A DNA stretch of 64,000 nucleotides from Larimichthys crocea (taxonomy: Eukaryota > Chordata > Actinopteri > Sciaenidae): contig NC_040032.1 in assembly GCF_000972845.2 (NCBI RefSeq), positions 16,147,358-16,211,357 of the forward strand, written 5' to 3'. Position numbers and translations under genes: made by a program. A model generated the notes under the pieces. The model did no database searches. It saw only the letters and a list, made by a program, of their open reading frames with translations, and was not told the DNA's origin. Shown here piece after piece: positions 1-13,180 of the stretch; position 1 is the first letter of the stretch; every line of letters starts with the position of its first letter.

Positions 1-1950
1 GACTTTTGCACATGAACGTTAAGAGATTTACATGACATTAAAACGCTTAAAAGGCTATAGCTGCAAATATGAAATGGGGAAGCTCTGACATTTTCCCAAT
101 TACTTGAATGTCAGCGGATGCGTCTTTTATTGGCTCGCAATCTGTGTCACACTGTAGTTTTCCATTTCACAGAGTAAGCACTAATACTTTCGTTCAATGC
201 ATAGCCATATTAAAATCAGGTGACTGAGGTTGGCCAGTTGAACCCTGTATAAAGAGATCTGTGTCTTAGATTCATCGGATATCCGTCTGCACTTGGCCTG
301 CTGAGTCTATGTAATTGTCTCTTGATGAACCGATATCAAATTTTGTGGCCGTGTAATGATGCCAGTGAAGTATTCCTCAAGGACTGCAAAGATGATCTCG
401 CTCTAACCAATGCCATCGACTGATGCTAGACTTCTGCCCTGCAACTTTTTTTGCTGTTTGCTGTAAATACTGCTCCACTAGTAACTTTAGCAGCTGATTA
501 AAGAGCAGACCAAGCGCTTTTTTATTTCCTGGACTGACCGCTCCTCGTTTTTAGCAGCAATTCCATCGCTAAGAAATCCAAAATGTGGTTTGTCTATCCT
601 CCATCTCGGACACTGAAACCTCAGCTTTCTCTTCTGCTCAGTGCAGTGCAGTGCTCTCTTTCTTCTGCACATAGCCTTAGATGCCCTACAGGCACACACT
701 TCTGAAGCTGCTTTAAAGTGATTCACATGTGAGGGTTTTTTTTTCAAAATAACTTTGCTTTTTTTAAATTAAAATCAATGAATCACTTGTCCTGTGTGTG
801 CGCGTGTGTGTGTGTGTCTTCTAAGAATCACTATTAAGAATTAACTCACAACTTTATCTGCATATTAGTATTAATAAATGATGGTCCAGGCCACGAGGGG
901 AACACTAAAAAGGATGGGAAGTAGCCGTGTATAACTTGGTGGTGGACTCCTTTGGTCTTTGTACAGTAAGAGATGTCTTTGAGTGAACTCTTGTGGCAAA
1001 GACATATTTCCATATAGAAAAGATGATTAGGGAGGACAAAGACAGGCACGTAGAAAGTACAAAGCAAAAAGCAGCCTTTGTATTTCCCTCAGAGGAGACT
1101 CCCTCCTGGCTCTGATCCATGCCTCATGACTTAAATCAGAGATAGCTGCTCTGTCCATCACAGTCCCCCAGAGAGACTCTACCTGTCACTCCACACTAAC
1201 ATGAGCTTTGAATCTGCTCTTGTGTGTCCCCGGGAGCATGCACAGACGTTCATATAAACAAATCAACCCACGCGCACACACACACATACACAGACAAAAC
1301 ACACACATGCACACACACAATCATGAGAGTTGCTGGAAACTGGTTCTGTTCTTGAGTTAAAAGGAATGTGAAGCCTGTTCTTGCCTGACCCATCAGATGC
1401 TTCTGAGTCTGGAATCAGTTCAGTGTGTACAAAAACATGAAAAGAAAATCCCTGCTGTATACTGTATGCCACATGACAACTTAATATATCAGATTAATAG
1501 CATGCTGTATGCTCACATGACGACACTCGCTGGTGTCAGCTTGTTGTTGTTTTTGTGTCGTGCATTTTTGCCATTAGCTATATCAAAAAGCAATATATGT
1601 TGACATGAGTACAGATGATTATTATATTGTGTTTTCATCTGAACAGGTTTGCTTTTCTATGCTTCAAAATTACTGCTGCTTTACTGTGTGACGTAATTGT
1701 TTCTTTAGAAGTCCGACAAGTGCAACTAAATAACAAAGACAAGACCAAATTGCTTGTGCAGCACAATCCAAGTGCTCTGAAGCCATGCGATTTAATTGTA
1801 TCTCAGCAAGACATAACATAGCACATGTCTTGTATCATAGTAGATAGTACAAGACAGCAAAGTTTAGTTAATTGCAAAAAAATTGTGTGAACTGTCCCTT
1901 TAAGGTCAGGATCATGTGTAATGTTTAAGGTCAAAGCGGTCATCTCTTAC
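1..1950 (-). other. robo1: robo1 intron after exon D (partial)
   Basis: Non-coding sequence continues past the left edge. It holds a short GT tract (about 795-818) and interrupted CA tracts (about 1272-1318). Near 1876-1905, GTGAACTGTCCCTTTAAG resembles the end of a common fish repeat, but it is too short to classify. No exon-like ORF was recognised. Confidence 0.7.
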
Positions 1951-2108
1951 TGTGATGCGCTCATCTCTGTCGTCTAAGCTGGCACCGTCTTTCCTCCAGG
2001 AGATCGTGGGTTCAGGGTGCCCACGTGGTGGTTGGCACTCCAGCACTGCGGGCTCGCCCACCGCCACCATAACGTCCACTGGGTTCTGTCTGAAGTCATC
2101 GCGCAGAA
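1951..2108 (-). CDS. robo1: robo1 exon D: first part of immunoglobulin domain 2
   Basis: This 158-base exon starts in phase 1 (acceptor TTTTCCAG, AG at 2109-2110) and ends in phase 0 at the donor ATCACA/GTAAGA (1945-1950). It encodes residues 171 (Ile, shared with exon C) to 223. LRDDFRQNP is the linker between Ig1 and Ig2. Next come [20 protein letters not shown] with Cys195, then TISWRKDG with Trp208, and the exon ends at DERIT. The partner Cys of Ig2 must lie in the next exon, outside the window. The junction EVA-I-LRDDF agrees with ROBO1 (Ile) rather than ROBO2 (Leu), as I recall them. No disruption is seen. Confidence 0.96.
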
Positions 2109-2110
2109 CT

Positions 2111-5100
2111 GGAAAACACACAGGAAAAAGCAGAAAGAAGACAGTCAGCGGAGTGGAATTTAATGATGTTTGGATGTGATTTGACAATGATAAATCACAA
2201 TATTTGCTTTTGTTGCCGGTGCCTTCAAGTGGGCTGCGTTTATTGCGTCGAGGAGACGACGTGTTTTATGGCTGACTGATGTGGTATTAGCAGCTTTCAT
2301 AAGCTTTCAAAGCTCTGAGTTCAGAAGTGACATACTGTATGCTGGTGCTGTTTTTAATGTCAGAGCCTAAAGGAATTGCTTTTTAGTTATTCATTTTTTA
2401 TGTTGTCTACAATTTTCTTATCCCTAGCATGAGAATGAAATTCACAGAACACAAAATTATTGCCACAAGGCCCACTATCACTTCTACATTCATCCAGCGA
2501 CAGCATTCTGTTTGACTTAAACCACCCGAACAGCAGGATATGTTGTATTTGACTTCTCCATTTGAAGACAGCATAATAAAGGGTTGTTTGCTTGCTCTAT
2601 TCGTCATATATTTTAAGAGCAGCATACCAACCCTTGTCTAAAATACCTTCTTCTGCGATGTTAATATATAAATCAGCACTGCAATATAACTGACAATCTC
2701 TGCCAGAATCCCTCATGTGGTTACTTTCTTATCGAAGCAGGGGACAACTGGGGTCTACCGAGAAAAGCTGCTGAGTAAGCTGGTTGTCTTAATGGCTGAC
2801 AGTGAAACAAGAAGATGCACTGCTACAGAGCAATGCGGAAAGGTGAGATCCAGACGGCTCCACTAGCAGACAGCGGAAAGCCACCACAGCAATTTATCAT
2901 CTTTCCGCAACCAGTGGCCTGCGTACAGAAAGAGAGAGAGAGTTCGCCAGCCAGGAGCTGAACTGGAGACAAAGCAAACTCCAAGAAGCCCAACAGAAGA
3001 GTGTGATTTCTGGTAGCCACAGGCAGCTCCTTCCTGTCTCCACCATAGGCCATATATAAAGATCTCCACTGTGCAGCCTCAAACCCCAAGTAGTCTCATT
3101 ATAAAAACTCAAATGTGTCAAAAGAAATCAACCTGAATAGTGTTTAGTGCTTTAAACCGTAGTCGGGGGACTACTATTTGCAAGATTGCTGCAAGAACGA
3201 ATTGGATGACACACAGCAATTCCAACAGCCTTTTTTTTTGTTTCATACGTGTGAATTTCTACTTCTGACGAGGTGAACAACATGTGCTAATGTAGACGGA
3301 CCGCTGTTAAGCATTCCCAGTTTTAAATTACAAGGAGGAGTTGGAGGGGGGCTTAGAACCTGAACAAGCCAAAGGGAGCTGAGCCAACATGGAGAGAGCA
3401 GAACTTCAGTTAGAGCTGGGTTGGGGTGAAAAGACAGGAAACAATGAGGAAAAAGCATAATCACTCCCAGATGGCGGCAACCCATTCACCTCTGGCTACG
3501 GATTTGTTCATAACACTGGCCAAGCAAGGCCCGAGACGCCTGATGAGCACCGTGGATGTGGGAGAACAAATTGGGATGACCTTCTAATTGGAGGTATTTT
3601 GGCCCCCGCATTTCTTTTGAGCTCCACTCTGGTGCTCTGCCCCCCCCTCTGATCCTCTGAGCAGGGTTTTGCGACTGGCTGACTGCAGTTGACTGTAGCG
3701 CTGATGGGAAACAGCTGTCTGACGACCCCCTCTCCACCACCGTCACCACCACCACCACCACCACCACCGTGTCACATGATAAAAGGCATTCCTCATGGGA
3801 CGCAAAAACATGGTTGAGGTTACTTCAGACAGGAAGAGAGTGAGATCACAACTGTGCGTACAGTGTGTGAATGTGCGCGTGCACATGTTGATTGATTGAC
3901 TGATACTATCTTATAATACCGATAGCAATCAGGTTACACATCTGTTTTTGCTATCGTGTGAGGTCCAAACGTCTCCATAGGATCTCGAAAGCTCTGACTA
4001 TTTATTCTTGGCGATAGCGTTGTAAGAAATAAGGCACGGAGAGATAAGAGTTAAAAGCAGGGGAAGCTTATGAAGGTCCGTGAAGAATGTTCTCGTAAGT
4101 GTGCCTGTTTTTCTGTACGTGAACAAGGAATATTTGGCACGTTTTTACGTGTTATACTCCTGTGCCGGGTAAGCACACAAATAATCCGGAACATGTGTCT
4201 GTAAAACTGAAACTGTTTATATTCTCAGAAGGAGGAAAATGCATCTGCTTATTAAATCATAATAAGAAATTATGCATGCCCAAGTAAAAACCATGCAAGC
4301 ATACCAAATGTAAGCACTCTGATTCTTAAAACCTAAAACCTAAGACAGTTCTTGACTGTTCTTGAAGCCTTTTCTTATTTATGTATTAGCTCCACATAAC
4401 AAAAATACAAATATAATTTCTGCTGTGAACATATCATGACAAGTTATCCAAGAGTTATGTTGCTGACTTTGCCTTCTAACCCCAAACTGCTGAATTCTGA
4501 TTGATGGATACATGCATTTTTAAAATGTTGCAGGCTGATTAATAAAATGTGGACATCCTGCACTGACTGCCTTGATTTCAAGAACGTCTGAAGAATTATG
4601 CAGAGGACAATCACCACAAATTAATCCTTTTTTCGTACCTCTATAAAAAAAAGAAGACATAATTCTTTCTCAGCAGGCTTTGATTGCAGAATCATTAATA
4701 ATTCTCCTTGTCAACTTCAGCAACTAAATCTTTTACTTTAATCTTGTTTTCCCCCTTCTCTTCGCCCTTGCACGCTTCCATCTGTATTTTAAGGCTTTTT
4801 ACTCTCTATCATGTCTCTCTTGCAATTCTCAAATCGTACTCGTTTATTTCACATGTTGCACACGTGTGAACTTCACAGGTTTTCAAAGCCATTCATAGCA
4901 TGCGGACTCTGGGCTTCTAACGGTGAAACCCACCTCTACACCTTCTGAAGCCAACTCAGCTTGCCTGTTTAGCTGGAGCTTTGCACCTCTCGCTGTCTTC
5001 TTTTCTCCCTCCATCTGATCCCTCCATCTGAGAATCTCATAGCCCACTTCAAAGCGTCAGCCCTTGGCTTCACCACCGTGGATCTGACAGTGTCAGACTT

Positions 5101-5993
5101 GTTGTTAGTCCTCTGGAGCCTGAGCCGGAGCTTGAAAGGCCTGCTGCAGTCGAGCTCCCATAATCCTATCTGCAGAGTCCAACTGGACCAAAAAAGGAGC
5201 ACAATCTAGCCCCACAGACAGGGGTGGGACGGGGCACACATAGTAACCTTATCAAACTACATCACTGCATGAGACAGCCAGAGGCACCTTTTGTCACCAC
5301 AGCCAAAACTAACCCTCCCTTGTTACTCTATTTTGTATTCAAAGTGCTTTTACAGACTGCTGGTCCAGCTGTACAACTATTTTGGTACAACAATCATTTG
5401 CATGTCCCAAAGTCAACATCAACATTACTACAAGGAACTGAAGGTTTAATATCAGTTAAAGCTAAAAGATTTGCCAAAAGCAGAACAGCAGCTGTGCATG
5501 CTTCTGCTTCCAACTCATATTAGGCTATAGTGGAGGAATACAATTAGCAATCAGCATATCCGAATGCCCGTTCAGAGACTGCTGACAGATTTTTGGAAAA
5601 GGCAAGAAAGCATTTCCACATCATTAGTTTGATGTGTTTTTATGTTTTCATATATTTTGTAATTTGTCACAACCGTCCTATTTGTCAACACCGTCATATA
5701 CCAAAAAAGAAAAAAAAAGCAGAACACTAATAAAAGCAGGGAGACATGCTGGCTCGAGAAATTAGATATTAAGAATGGAGCCACATTTTTTAACAATCAG
5801 CAGGGTCTGAGCTTGATAAGCATAATTAGCTGCCAACTGAATATAAATACAGTTTTTTGTCATGGGAAAATTAAATAGGGGGATGCATAACCCGGACTTT
5901 CAATAGCAGATTCAGATCCAGTATAGCAGCCCTCAATTGGCAAAATGTTTTCTCTGATTGGATGTTTTACATGGTTTTGTTGACATTAGGAAT
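2111..5993 (-). other. robo1: robo1 intron C-D, left part
   Basis: This is intronic sequence with no recognised exon. It contains a (CAC)8 run (3744-3768) and scattered A/T-rich sequence. The ORFs here are short, low complexity and without domain signatures. Confidence 0.7.
3744..3768. repeat. (CAC)8 trinucleotide repeat
   Basis: An uninterrupted CAC/ACC run inside the intron, preceded by related CCACC units. It is read as GTG in the robo1 pre-mRNA. Confidence 0.9.
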
Positions 5994-6315
5994 AAAGGAA
6001 TAATTCGACATTTTGGAAACGTATTCGCTTTCTTGTCAATGAGAAAATTGATATTACAATTAAACATACATTAAATATAAAGCTAGCTTCATCTACAGTA
6101 GCATAAAGACTTGAAACAAGAGAAAAGAGCTGACTCTGTCCGAAAGGAACAAAAATCAGCCTATCACATTACATGTTTGTTTAATCTGAATGTATGTATG
6201 TGTGCTGGGTTATTTCTTGACTGGGCACAGTGAGTTTCTGGAGTCTGTGCTGGTTGCCTGGCAACCTCACAGTGATGACTGAAGACTTTAGGAAAATGTT
6301 GAACTATTCCGTTTA
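5994..6315. mobile_element. Short inverted-repeat element (MITE-like), percomorph family
   Basis: The ends are inverted copies. The left end (5994-6014) reads AAAGGAATAATTCGACATTT and the reverse complement of the right end (6293-6315) reads TAAACGGAATAGTTCAACAT. The interior (GTGCTGGGTTATTTCTTGAC, then TTGCCTGGCAACCTCACAGT) matches a dispersed repeat I recall from many spiny-rayed fish genomes. About 320 bp, no ORF. The terminal inverted repeats and lack of coding suggest a non-autonomous DNA transposon. I do not know its formal family name. Confidence 0.65.
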
Positions 6316-9300
6316 ATTCCCCTAAGATGTCAAAAATGCAGTAATGATGCCTTTAACAAGTTACCAGAGGCTCAAAATGATACATTATTATTATGGCTAA
6401 AAGCCAAAACAGCTGAAAGCCCACTAATGTTCAGTTAATAACCAACTAGATAACCAACTATTTATTTAATATGACTTTAACAGTCATGCCATTAAACGCA
6501 AACTCTGTTTGAGCATTATTCAAAAGTATTCACTGCATACCATAATAGTCTTAATCCACTGGAACGCCATACATTATAAATGAATCCATGCATGATTTAA
6601 TCAAGTTACTTATTCAATATCTCACACACGCTGGCCCCCCTCTAAAGAGTTCAATAGTGAGTGGATAAAAAATGAAAGGTTCACTGAAATCATCCTTGTT
6701 GGAATACTCCTGTTATTCCACAGTGTGACTCGTTTTTCATATATTTCATCAGGCCGTGTCAGTGATATGTAAATACTTAAATGGAAAAAAAGACAGAGGC
6801 AGACGCTGGAATTATGGTTCCTTCTCTGTTCCGTGGCACTCTGGACTAAGACCACACTAAAACACATTATTCCAAGAGTTAGAAGTAATAAGTAAAAATA
6901 AGTACAGGCATGTATTACACTGTCCCAAAGTCTTAATGTTTCCCAGTGCTTCAAAACATTCATCTCAGCCCAAATATAAACCAACCTTCTTTGACTAAAA
7001 TATCCCAGAGCACTGACTTGAAAATATAAAATATATATATAATAAATACCTAAAGCTACCCTTTAAAATACAGCAATCATCCAACCCTAGCAGATATAAA
7101 ATCCTTTGACTTTTCTCACAATCTATCTCCTGACCTCTCCCTACCCCCTACATTACTACTTCCATCCATCTCCTCCTCGCTCTTCCAGAGCTGTAGTCTG
7201 GAGAGACAGAAAGCTGCAGGAGAAACAGCTGCTCCACAGAAAAACCAATACGTACATACAGCTCACGTACTGGTCAGATAGAACGAAAAAGAGACAGACA
7301 GACAGACAGACGTACACACACATATGCACACAGGCACCGGAGGTCCAGTGGGCCCTGCACCTCCTTTGCAAGCGCATACCAAAAGCCGATAACATAATAT
7401 GAACTGCAACCAACCAAATCCAATAAAAAAATGAAGGTCCTCCACATACAAATGAGGATACATGCATTAGCTCAGGCTCATAACTACGCCACATGAGATT
7501 TGTAGAATAACACACCAGCATCCAGCAGACACTGCACACTGCTTACAAAGGAAACAAAAAAATCCTTGCCTGTCCTCCCCAAGCTCCCCTATTTGAATTT
7601 CATTTTCTGCAAAGAAATCATTACTCACTAAAGTCCCAGGGCAACCAGATTTTTTTTTTTTTTTTTGCGTCTAGGGCCATAAATCTATCTTAGCCTTGGC
7701 GAGCCAATTAACGTAACACAGGGGCTCACTTGTTGGGATAATGCTCCCGGGTTGGATTTGTTGGGCTAAATTTTACACTTTAACTTTTCTCTTTCTCTCA
7801 TAGACTTAAAAACCTTCCCCTGTGTATAGCTGGCCATGGCCATTAGCTACGAAAGGTGTGTTGGGAATGTTTTCTGGATTTGTATCATGCACTTATTTTC
7901 TTTCATTACTTTTTTTTATCTCACGTTATCTTGTGACAACTTTCTTCTCTTCTTCTCTAACTCTTATACATATGAGTATACAGACACAGTACAATAAAAC
8001 ATACATATTTACCCCCAGCCAAGATTGTCTCATAGTTTCATACTTTTATGTTACAAGTTTGGCCTCTTTACTACGTTTAGGTCATGCTGTAAAACATTTT
8101 AATGAAATAGGAAAGTCAGAAGAAAGCCTGACAGAAATGATTCTACCTGTGCAATGGACATAAACACAACCTATTAAGAGACACTGCACTCTGACTGGGG
8201 GTTTTATGTGCACCAACATGTCGTGTGAGCGTGTCGGTAAGGATGGATGCACCGGTTCATCGGTTCTTGGATGTTCTGACACTCTAATCCTGTTGATGTA
8301 CGTGCAGAACATATCACTCGTGAGGGGCAGACATTAAAACCGGCTAAAAGGATTGTGTAACCTCCATTTTAATCTCCTCCACTCATCCTTTCCCTCTGTA
8401 AGAAGGAAGACAGGAGGGGAGAGAAAGAGGAGAAGCACTGGTGAGAATAAGGAGAGGGCAGATACAGAATGGCGGATGGACATGAAGCAGATTAGAAGAA
8501 TTAGTCAAGTGGTAGAAGAGCGGGGTGAAACAGCTCCGATAAGGTTAGGGAGATTGTCAGTCACATAAAAGTGCAAAAGGTTGACTCACATTCCCTGCTG
8601 TTGCCTTAAAAGTCTTGATTTATCGTCAAAAAGGCAAATGAGAGAAATCAAAACACCAACATCAGTTCGACAATGACTATATTTAACATGCAGGTTCAGA
8701 GAGAAAGGAGCAAGAAAGAAACTTTCTCTGTTATTATGATTTATCTCACCAATAAAGCTCGCTGGAGCACCAGTTAGTACAGTATAAGATAAAACAACAA
8801 AGTCAAATATTGAATCATTTCAGAATCTAATTAGAAAAGGCGTGAAGGCAGTTGTACATTACATTGTGTTTGGTTTTAAGACATTTTTATGAGCCTTACA
8901 GATTTTATCAAATTAAGACTGTGTGAGAGGTTGAGAGGAAATGCACGCACACACACACCACACACACACCACACACATACTTGTTTATGGGATATGTAGT
9001 GTTTTTATTGAAAACATTCCCACACATGGCTTATGCTCATTTGACCTGGAACCAACAACATAAGGCAAGAGCGCCCTGCCCTTGGAGATCTGCCATTGAA
9101 AAACCAAATAATACACTACGCACTGGACGCACCTGGTGAATGTCAAACTGTTATTTAGACAAATAGCAAAGACCGTACCGGTGCCAAAGTGTAATGCTCT
9201 ATTGAATATGTGGCATAGATTTGCTTTAATTCAACATGTTGTTGTTGCGTCTGCACAGAAGCCCAGTGTCACAGATAATGGTCAATAATCAGATGACGTT

Positions 9301-12300
9301 TAGATCTTTAAAAACTTGTCTGCAAACCTCACAAATCCATTTTTATTATTTATAATGAATAACAGTTGTTGTTGTCTTTAACCAATGGCTCTAATGAAGT
9401 CCAGAAGTGAATCCATAACATCGTTACTCTCTATCTGTTGGGTTTTATGCAAGTCTATTACTGTATATGTATATGTTTCTAGAATTATATGAGCATTAGG
9501 TTATAGTATTTCAACTATATCCATTCCTTCACATTTCTGCAACAGTGACAGGCTTCCATGCTACAGGGGCAATTACTGCGTGACCTGTATATCACCGGAA
9601 TATGGGAGTAAACCCACAAGTGTACCACTTATTAAAAAAGGGGCCCAAATTGCATTACTTTGCAATAAAAAGGAAAAGTAAATTAAAAAATAGCTGCTCT
9701 GAATATTATTTGTGTTGGATTATTTCCTCTGGCATCGACTAAATAAAGCAAGGAATCGTTCAAACCATCCAACATGCTAATCACTTTTAAGTACGTTTTA
9801 TAATTAATTTCGCCAAGGCTATGCTATTTCATTAAATCAAGCTTCTATTAAGCAAAATAAATGAGGAGAAAGTAAATCTGGCTCGATATGGCAGCTCGGT
9901 CCATTCAATCAGTGCAAATGGGTTTTGGGCAAGAATCACAATGCATGTGGAAGGACAAGTTTAACAAAGGCACCTTTTGTATTTTTTATGCTCTCTTATA
10001 TTTGCAAGGAGACTCTGAGCACTTTCTCAGTGTTGTGATGATGCAAGCCTTGTATGGCTGAATCTTTCTGAAGTCTGGATAAAATGTTTAGATGCGGGGG
10101 CGGTGTCTGCTCCTGCCATCTGTTATTTTGTGAGCAGCCTATACTTTGTAGACCGTTGAGCTCTTTAGCCCATCCCCATAAATTCATACAGCCACCTCAG
10201 GTAAACAATGCCAACCTGTGTGTTGTAAGCTAAACTCATTAAGCACGTCGTCCTTTACTTTAACCACCTGCCGCAAGCTTAAAAAAAAAAAAGTGATTGT
10301 GAAACGAGCAACCAGCGACCAGTCACACAGAAACTGCCCTTTAATTATTCCAAACAAAACTGGGGTTCCTTCTGGTGTGAGCGATAACAAGAGGCGAAAC
10401 GGTGGACAATGCTGGGTGGATGACACTAATGAGCGACAGGCGGGTGGACACGGAAAGGTGCATGACAGGGCATTGACAGTAGCAGGGTAAAATGGCAATA
10501 GAGCACAGGCAATAGTTGGGGATTGTTGAACTCAAAGCACAGTGACCTACATACTGAGATCTGTACTAACAATACCTTTCCCATGGAGACCTGACCTCCT
10601 GCAACGAGATGGCTAACAATCCTGTCCTGTAGGCACACGAGCATTGCTTTATTACATTAAAAAAGGGCCTGTTCCAGGTGTGAAGCAATTCCCCCACTCA
10701 TCTGAGACGACAATCAAGATCGGGGAAAAAAAGTGATTTGTGATTCAAATCAGACAAAATCTCACCAAAAAAAAAACCCAGGCTGTTTGCACTGTTAATT
10801 GTGACAGCAACAGCGCACACCTGAATCCTTTTTAGATAGCAGGAAGTGCACACCAATGAGCACGAGAATGGTACAAAACCAAATCAAGTCCTCTTCTTCT
10901 AAATAATGGAGAGAGCTGGAAGCAGTTGAAACGTGGCCCTTTCTCTCCAGGGCAAGAGTCCCCTTGCATGAAAGTACAAAAAAAAAAAGCCATACACACA
11001 CGCACACACGCATGCACACACACCACCCTTTAACCCTCTCATTAGTATAATCCTGCATGAGAAGAGTAAATTGTCATGAATAAATCCACTTAGAAGCCAG
11101 CGAATGAAAGACTTTCACTTTGAGATGGTTGCATTACCATTTCAATAAGCGTGCCATGCTGCAAAAACGTTGGCAGTGTTTGACAGAGTAATTGGGAACA
11201 TTAACGAGTACATAAAATATGGTTGGCGAGGGGAGGCGTGTATGTAAGTGAGTGTGTGTGCGAGTGTGTCAATTAATTTTTTTGCACCAAAAAAAAATAA
11301 AATAAAAAATCGTAGATTTTCTTTCCACTAATAAGGCCAATGAATCCCCCCTAAAGGAGAGATTTGTGAGAAAGACTTTGCGGGCTTTGTTAGACAAAAC
11401 AAAAGGACTAGAAAGCAGACAAGTAGACAGCAGTCAGACCTTGAGACAAATGTATTCCAGTGTATTGGCCCATAGAAACCTTTGTTTGAGCTGCATGACC
11501 TTAGTGATGATGTTTGGAAAATCTCCTTGGGCTAGGTTGAGTTCTAAATAAGCACCTTCGATGAACTGTACACAAATAAGCAAAAAAGGGGCAACACTTC
11601 AGGGTATGCGCAATTACACATTGCAGACAGAGCATAAATCTGAAGCTTAGTGGGCTACTCTCTGTTTAAATGAGAATCTACCCTAATTCCTACCTGGCCT
11701 TTTGTTTGTGAAAGAAGACAGAGTGGAGTAGAGATAGAAATAATAAAGAGCAAAAAACCCAGGAGAGACGCTCCAAGCGAAGAGTGCAACCGGGTCACAA
11801 AGAGAAGCGATGGAGAGGAGGAGGAGGAGGAAGAGCTGTTGGAAGGGAGGGCGATGTATTGTAACAAAGAGAGAAAAAAGTGAGCAAAACAAAGACATAC
11901 AAGCATTGGGTAGGGTTAGAGACGCAGACACAAAGAAACAAAGAGCTACAGTGAATGCAGCGCTGAAGGAGACGACTAAAACAGTCACTGCAAGGTAGTG
12001 TTGGCGGGTGCCAAAAACAGGCAAAGTTATGTCCAAACGGACACGTGCACGCAAGTCACACACACACGCTCGCAGTTACAGCTATGTTCCGCATCCTAAT
12101 GTACCCTGAGGTGCCCTAGTCCTTTCCCCTGTCATCAATCTGAGAGACAATTCAGGACCCAGGAGAGTGAGAGAGGCCACGGGCAGGTATGTTACGCTCT
12201 CCAGTGTGACAGAAATAAATAAAAAAAGAAAAAGAGGTGGATGATATAAATCAGACAAAGATAGCAGACAGAATCATAGGCTGTTCTATCTGAGACTGTG

Positions 12301-13086
12301 GCATTATATTCCACGCCATATTATGCTGATTGACAGGCTTATATTCTGCCCGTGAGATACACAACATAACACAACAATGGTTTTATTCAAGCAAAGAAAA
12401 TTACATTTGTGTGATGGGGGGGTGTAAGACGCTGACAGTGCAGGTACAGATAGCAGTCACGTGACTCCGAGGCGTGTATATATATAGATGCTGCATTTGA
12501 CACTTTATCTTATACACATTACTTCTTCACAACTGATGGGATATGTGTAGAAATGCAGTATTCAGATTCAGAGCCATTCAGTGCATCCTGTCAGGTGTTT
12601 GATAGTGATAATGATGCGTGCAGGCGGGGTGAAGTAGATGTAGTAAGCACAGCGCCGCATTACCTACTACTTACTTGTGGAGCAGATGGTGTGTAACAAC
12701 TGTGGGGTTTCAAGCATTCTGTTGCATTTCTCCATTCTCAATCATTTATCACCCTTCAAGAAGGCTTCTAGATTAAAAAAAAAAAAAAATCCGAGCTTGG
12801 TGCAACCATATTACCATTAACTTCAGAGGGGTTTCAGGAATGAAATCATCATATGCAAAGATAGTTTCGTGCCGAGATTTTGCGCGGTTTTACGACACAA
12901 AACAGCCTAAAAACAGTAGTTCTGGTGGTTATAACCCTCCTTAAATCATGAAGAGTCTAAAAACTGGTGATTCAGAGCAGGAACGGGAAGAGGAATCGGG
13001 TATAACGACGAGCTTGTTTGGTTTGGACCGAGCTGCACCAGGGAGGAATGACTGGAGAGAGAAATGAATGAGGGGTGAAAGATGAA
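6316..13086 (-). other. robo1: robo1 intron C-D, segment with simple repeats
   Basis: No exon recognised. Notable items are a (GACA)4-type run near 7292-7311, a T-run of about 19 at 7650-7668, interrupted CA tracts near 8946-8976 and 10994-11022, and a GGA-rich stretch near 11814-11834. At 12456-12486 a palindromic E-box is followed by a TATATATATA run (see findings). Confidence 0.7.
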
Positions 13087-13180
13087 ACTTTAATGATCCC
13101 TCTGGGGAAATCGGGGTCATCGCGGCAGAGCAGAGAAGGGTACAGACGAGAACAGGACGAATGCCGCCTGCTGTAGATAA
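13087..13180. repeat. Probable degraded retroelement 3' fragment
   Basis: ACTTTAATGATCCCTCTGGG at 13086-13105, followed by GAAATCGGGGTCATC, resembles the TTTATTG-TCCC-GGGGAAATT motif near the 3' end of widely dispersed fish retroelements, from memory. A related motif occurs at 46228-46252 (CTTTATTATCCTAGAGGGGC). There is no ORF and the boundaries are uncertain. Confidence 0.4.

Noticed and set aside
7156..7539. Cys-rich minus-strand ORF resembling a small secreted protein
   Set aside because: The Cys/Val pattern arises from GACA and CA simple repeats near 7292-7335.
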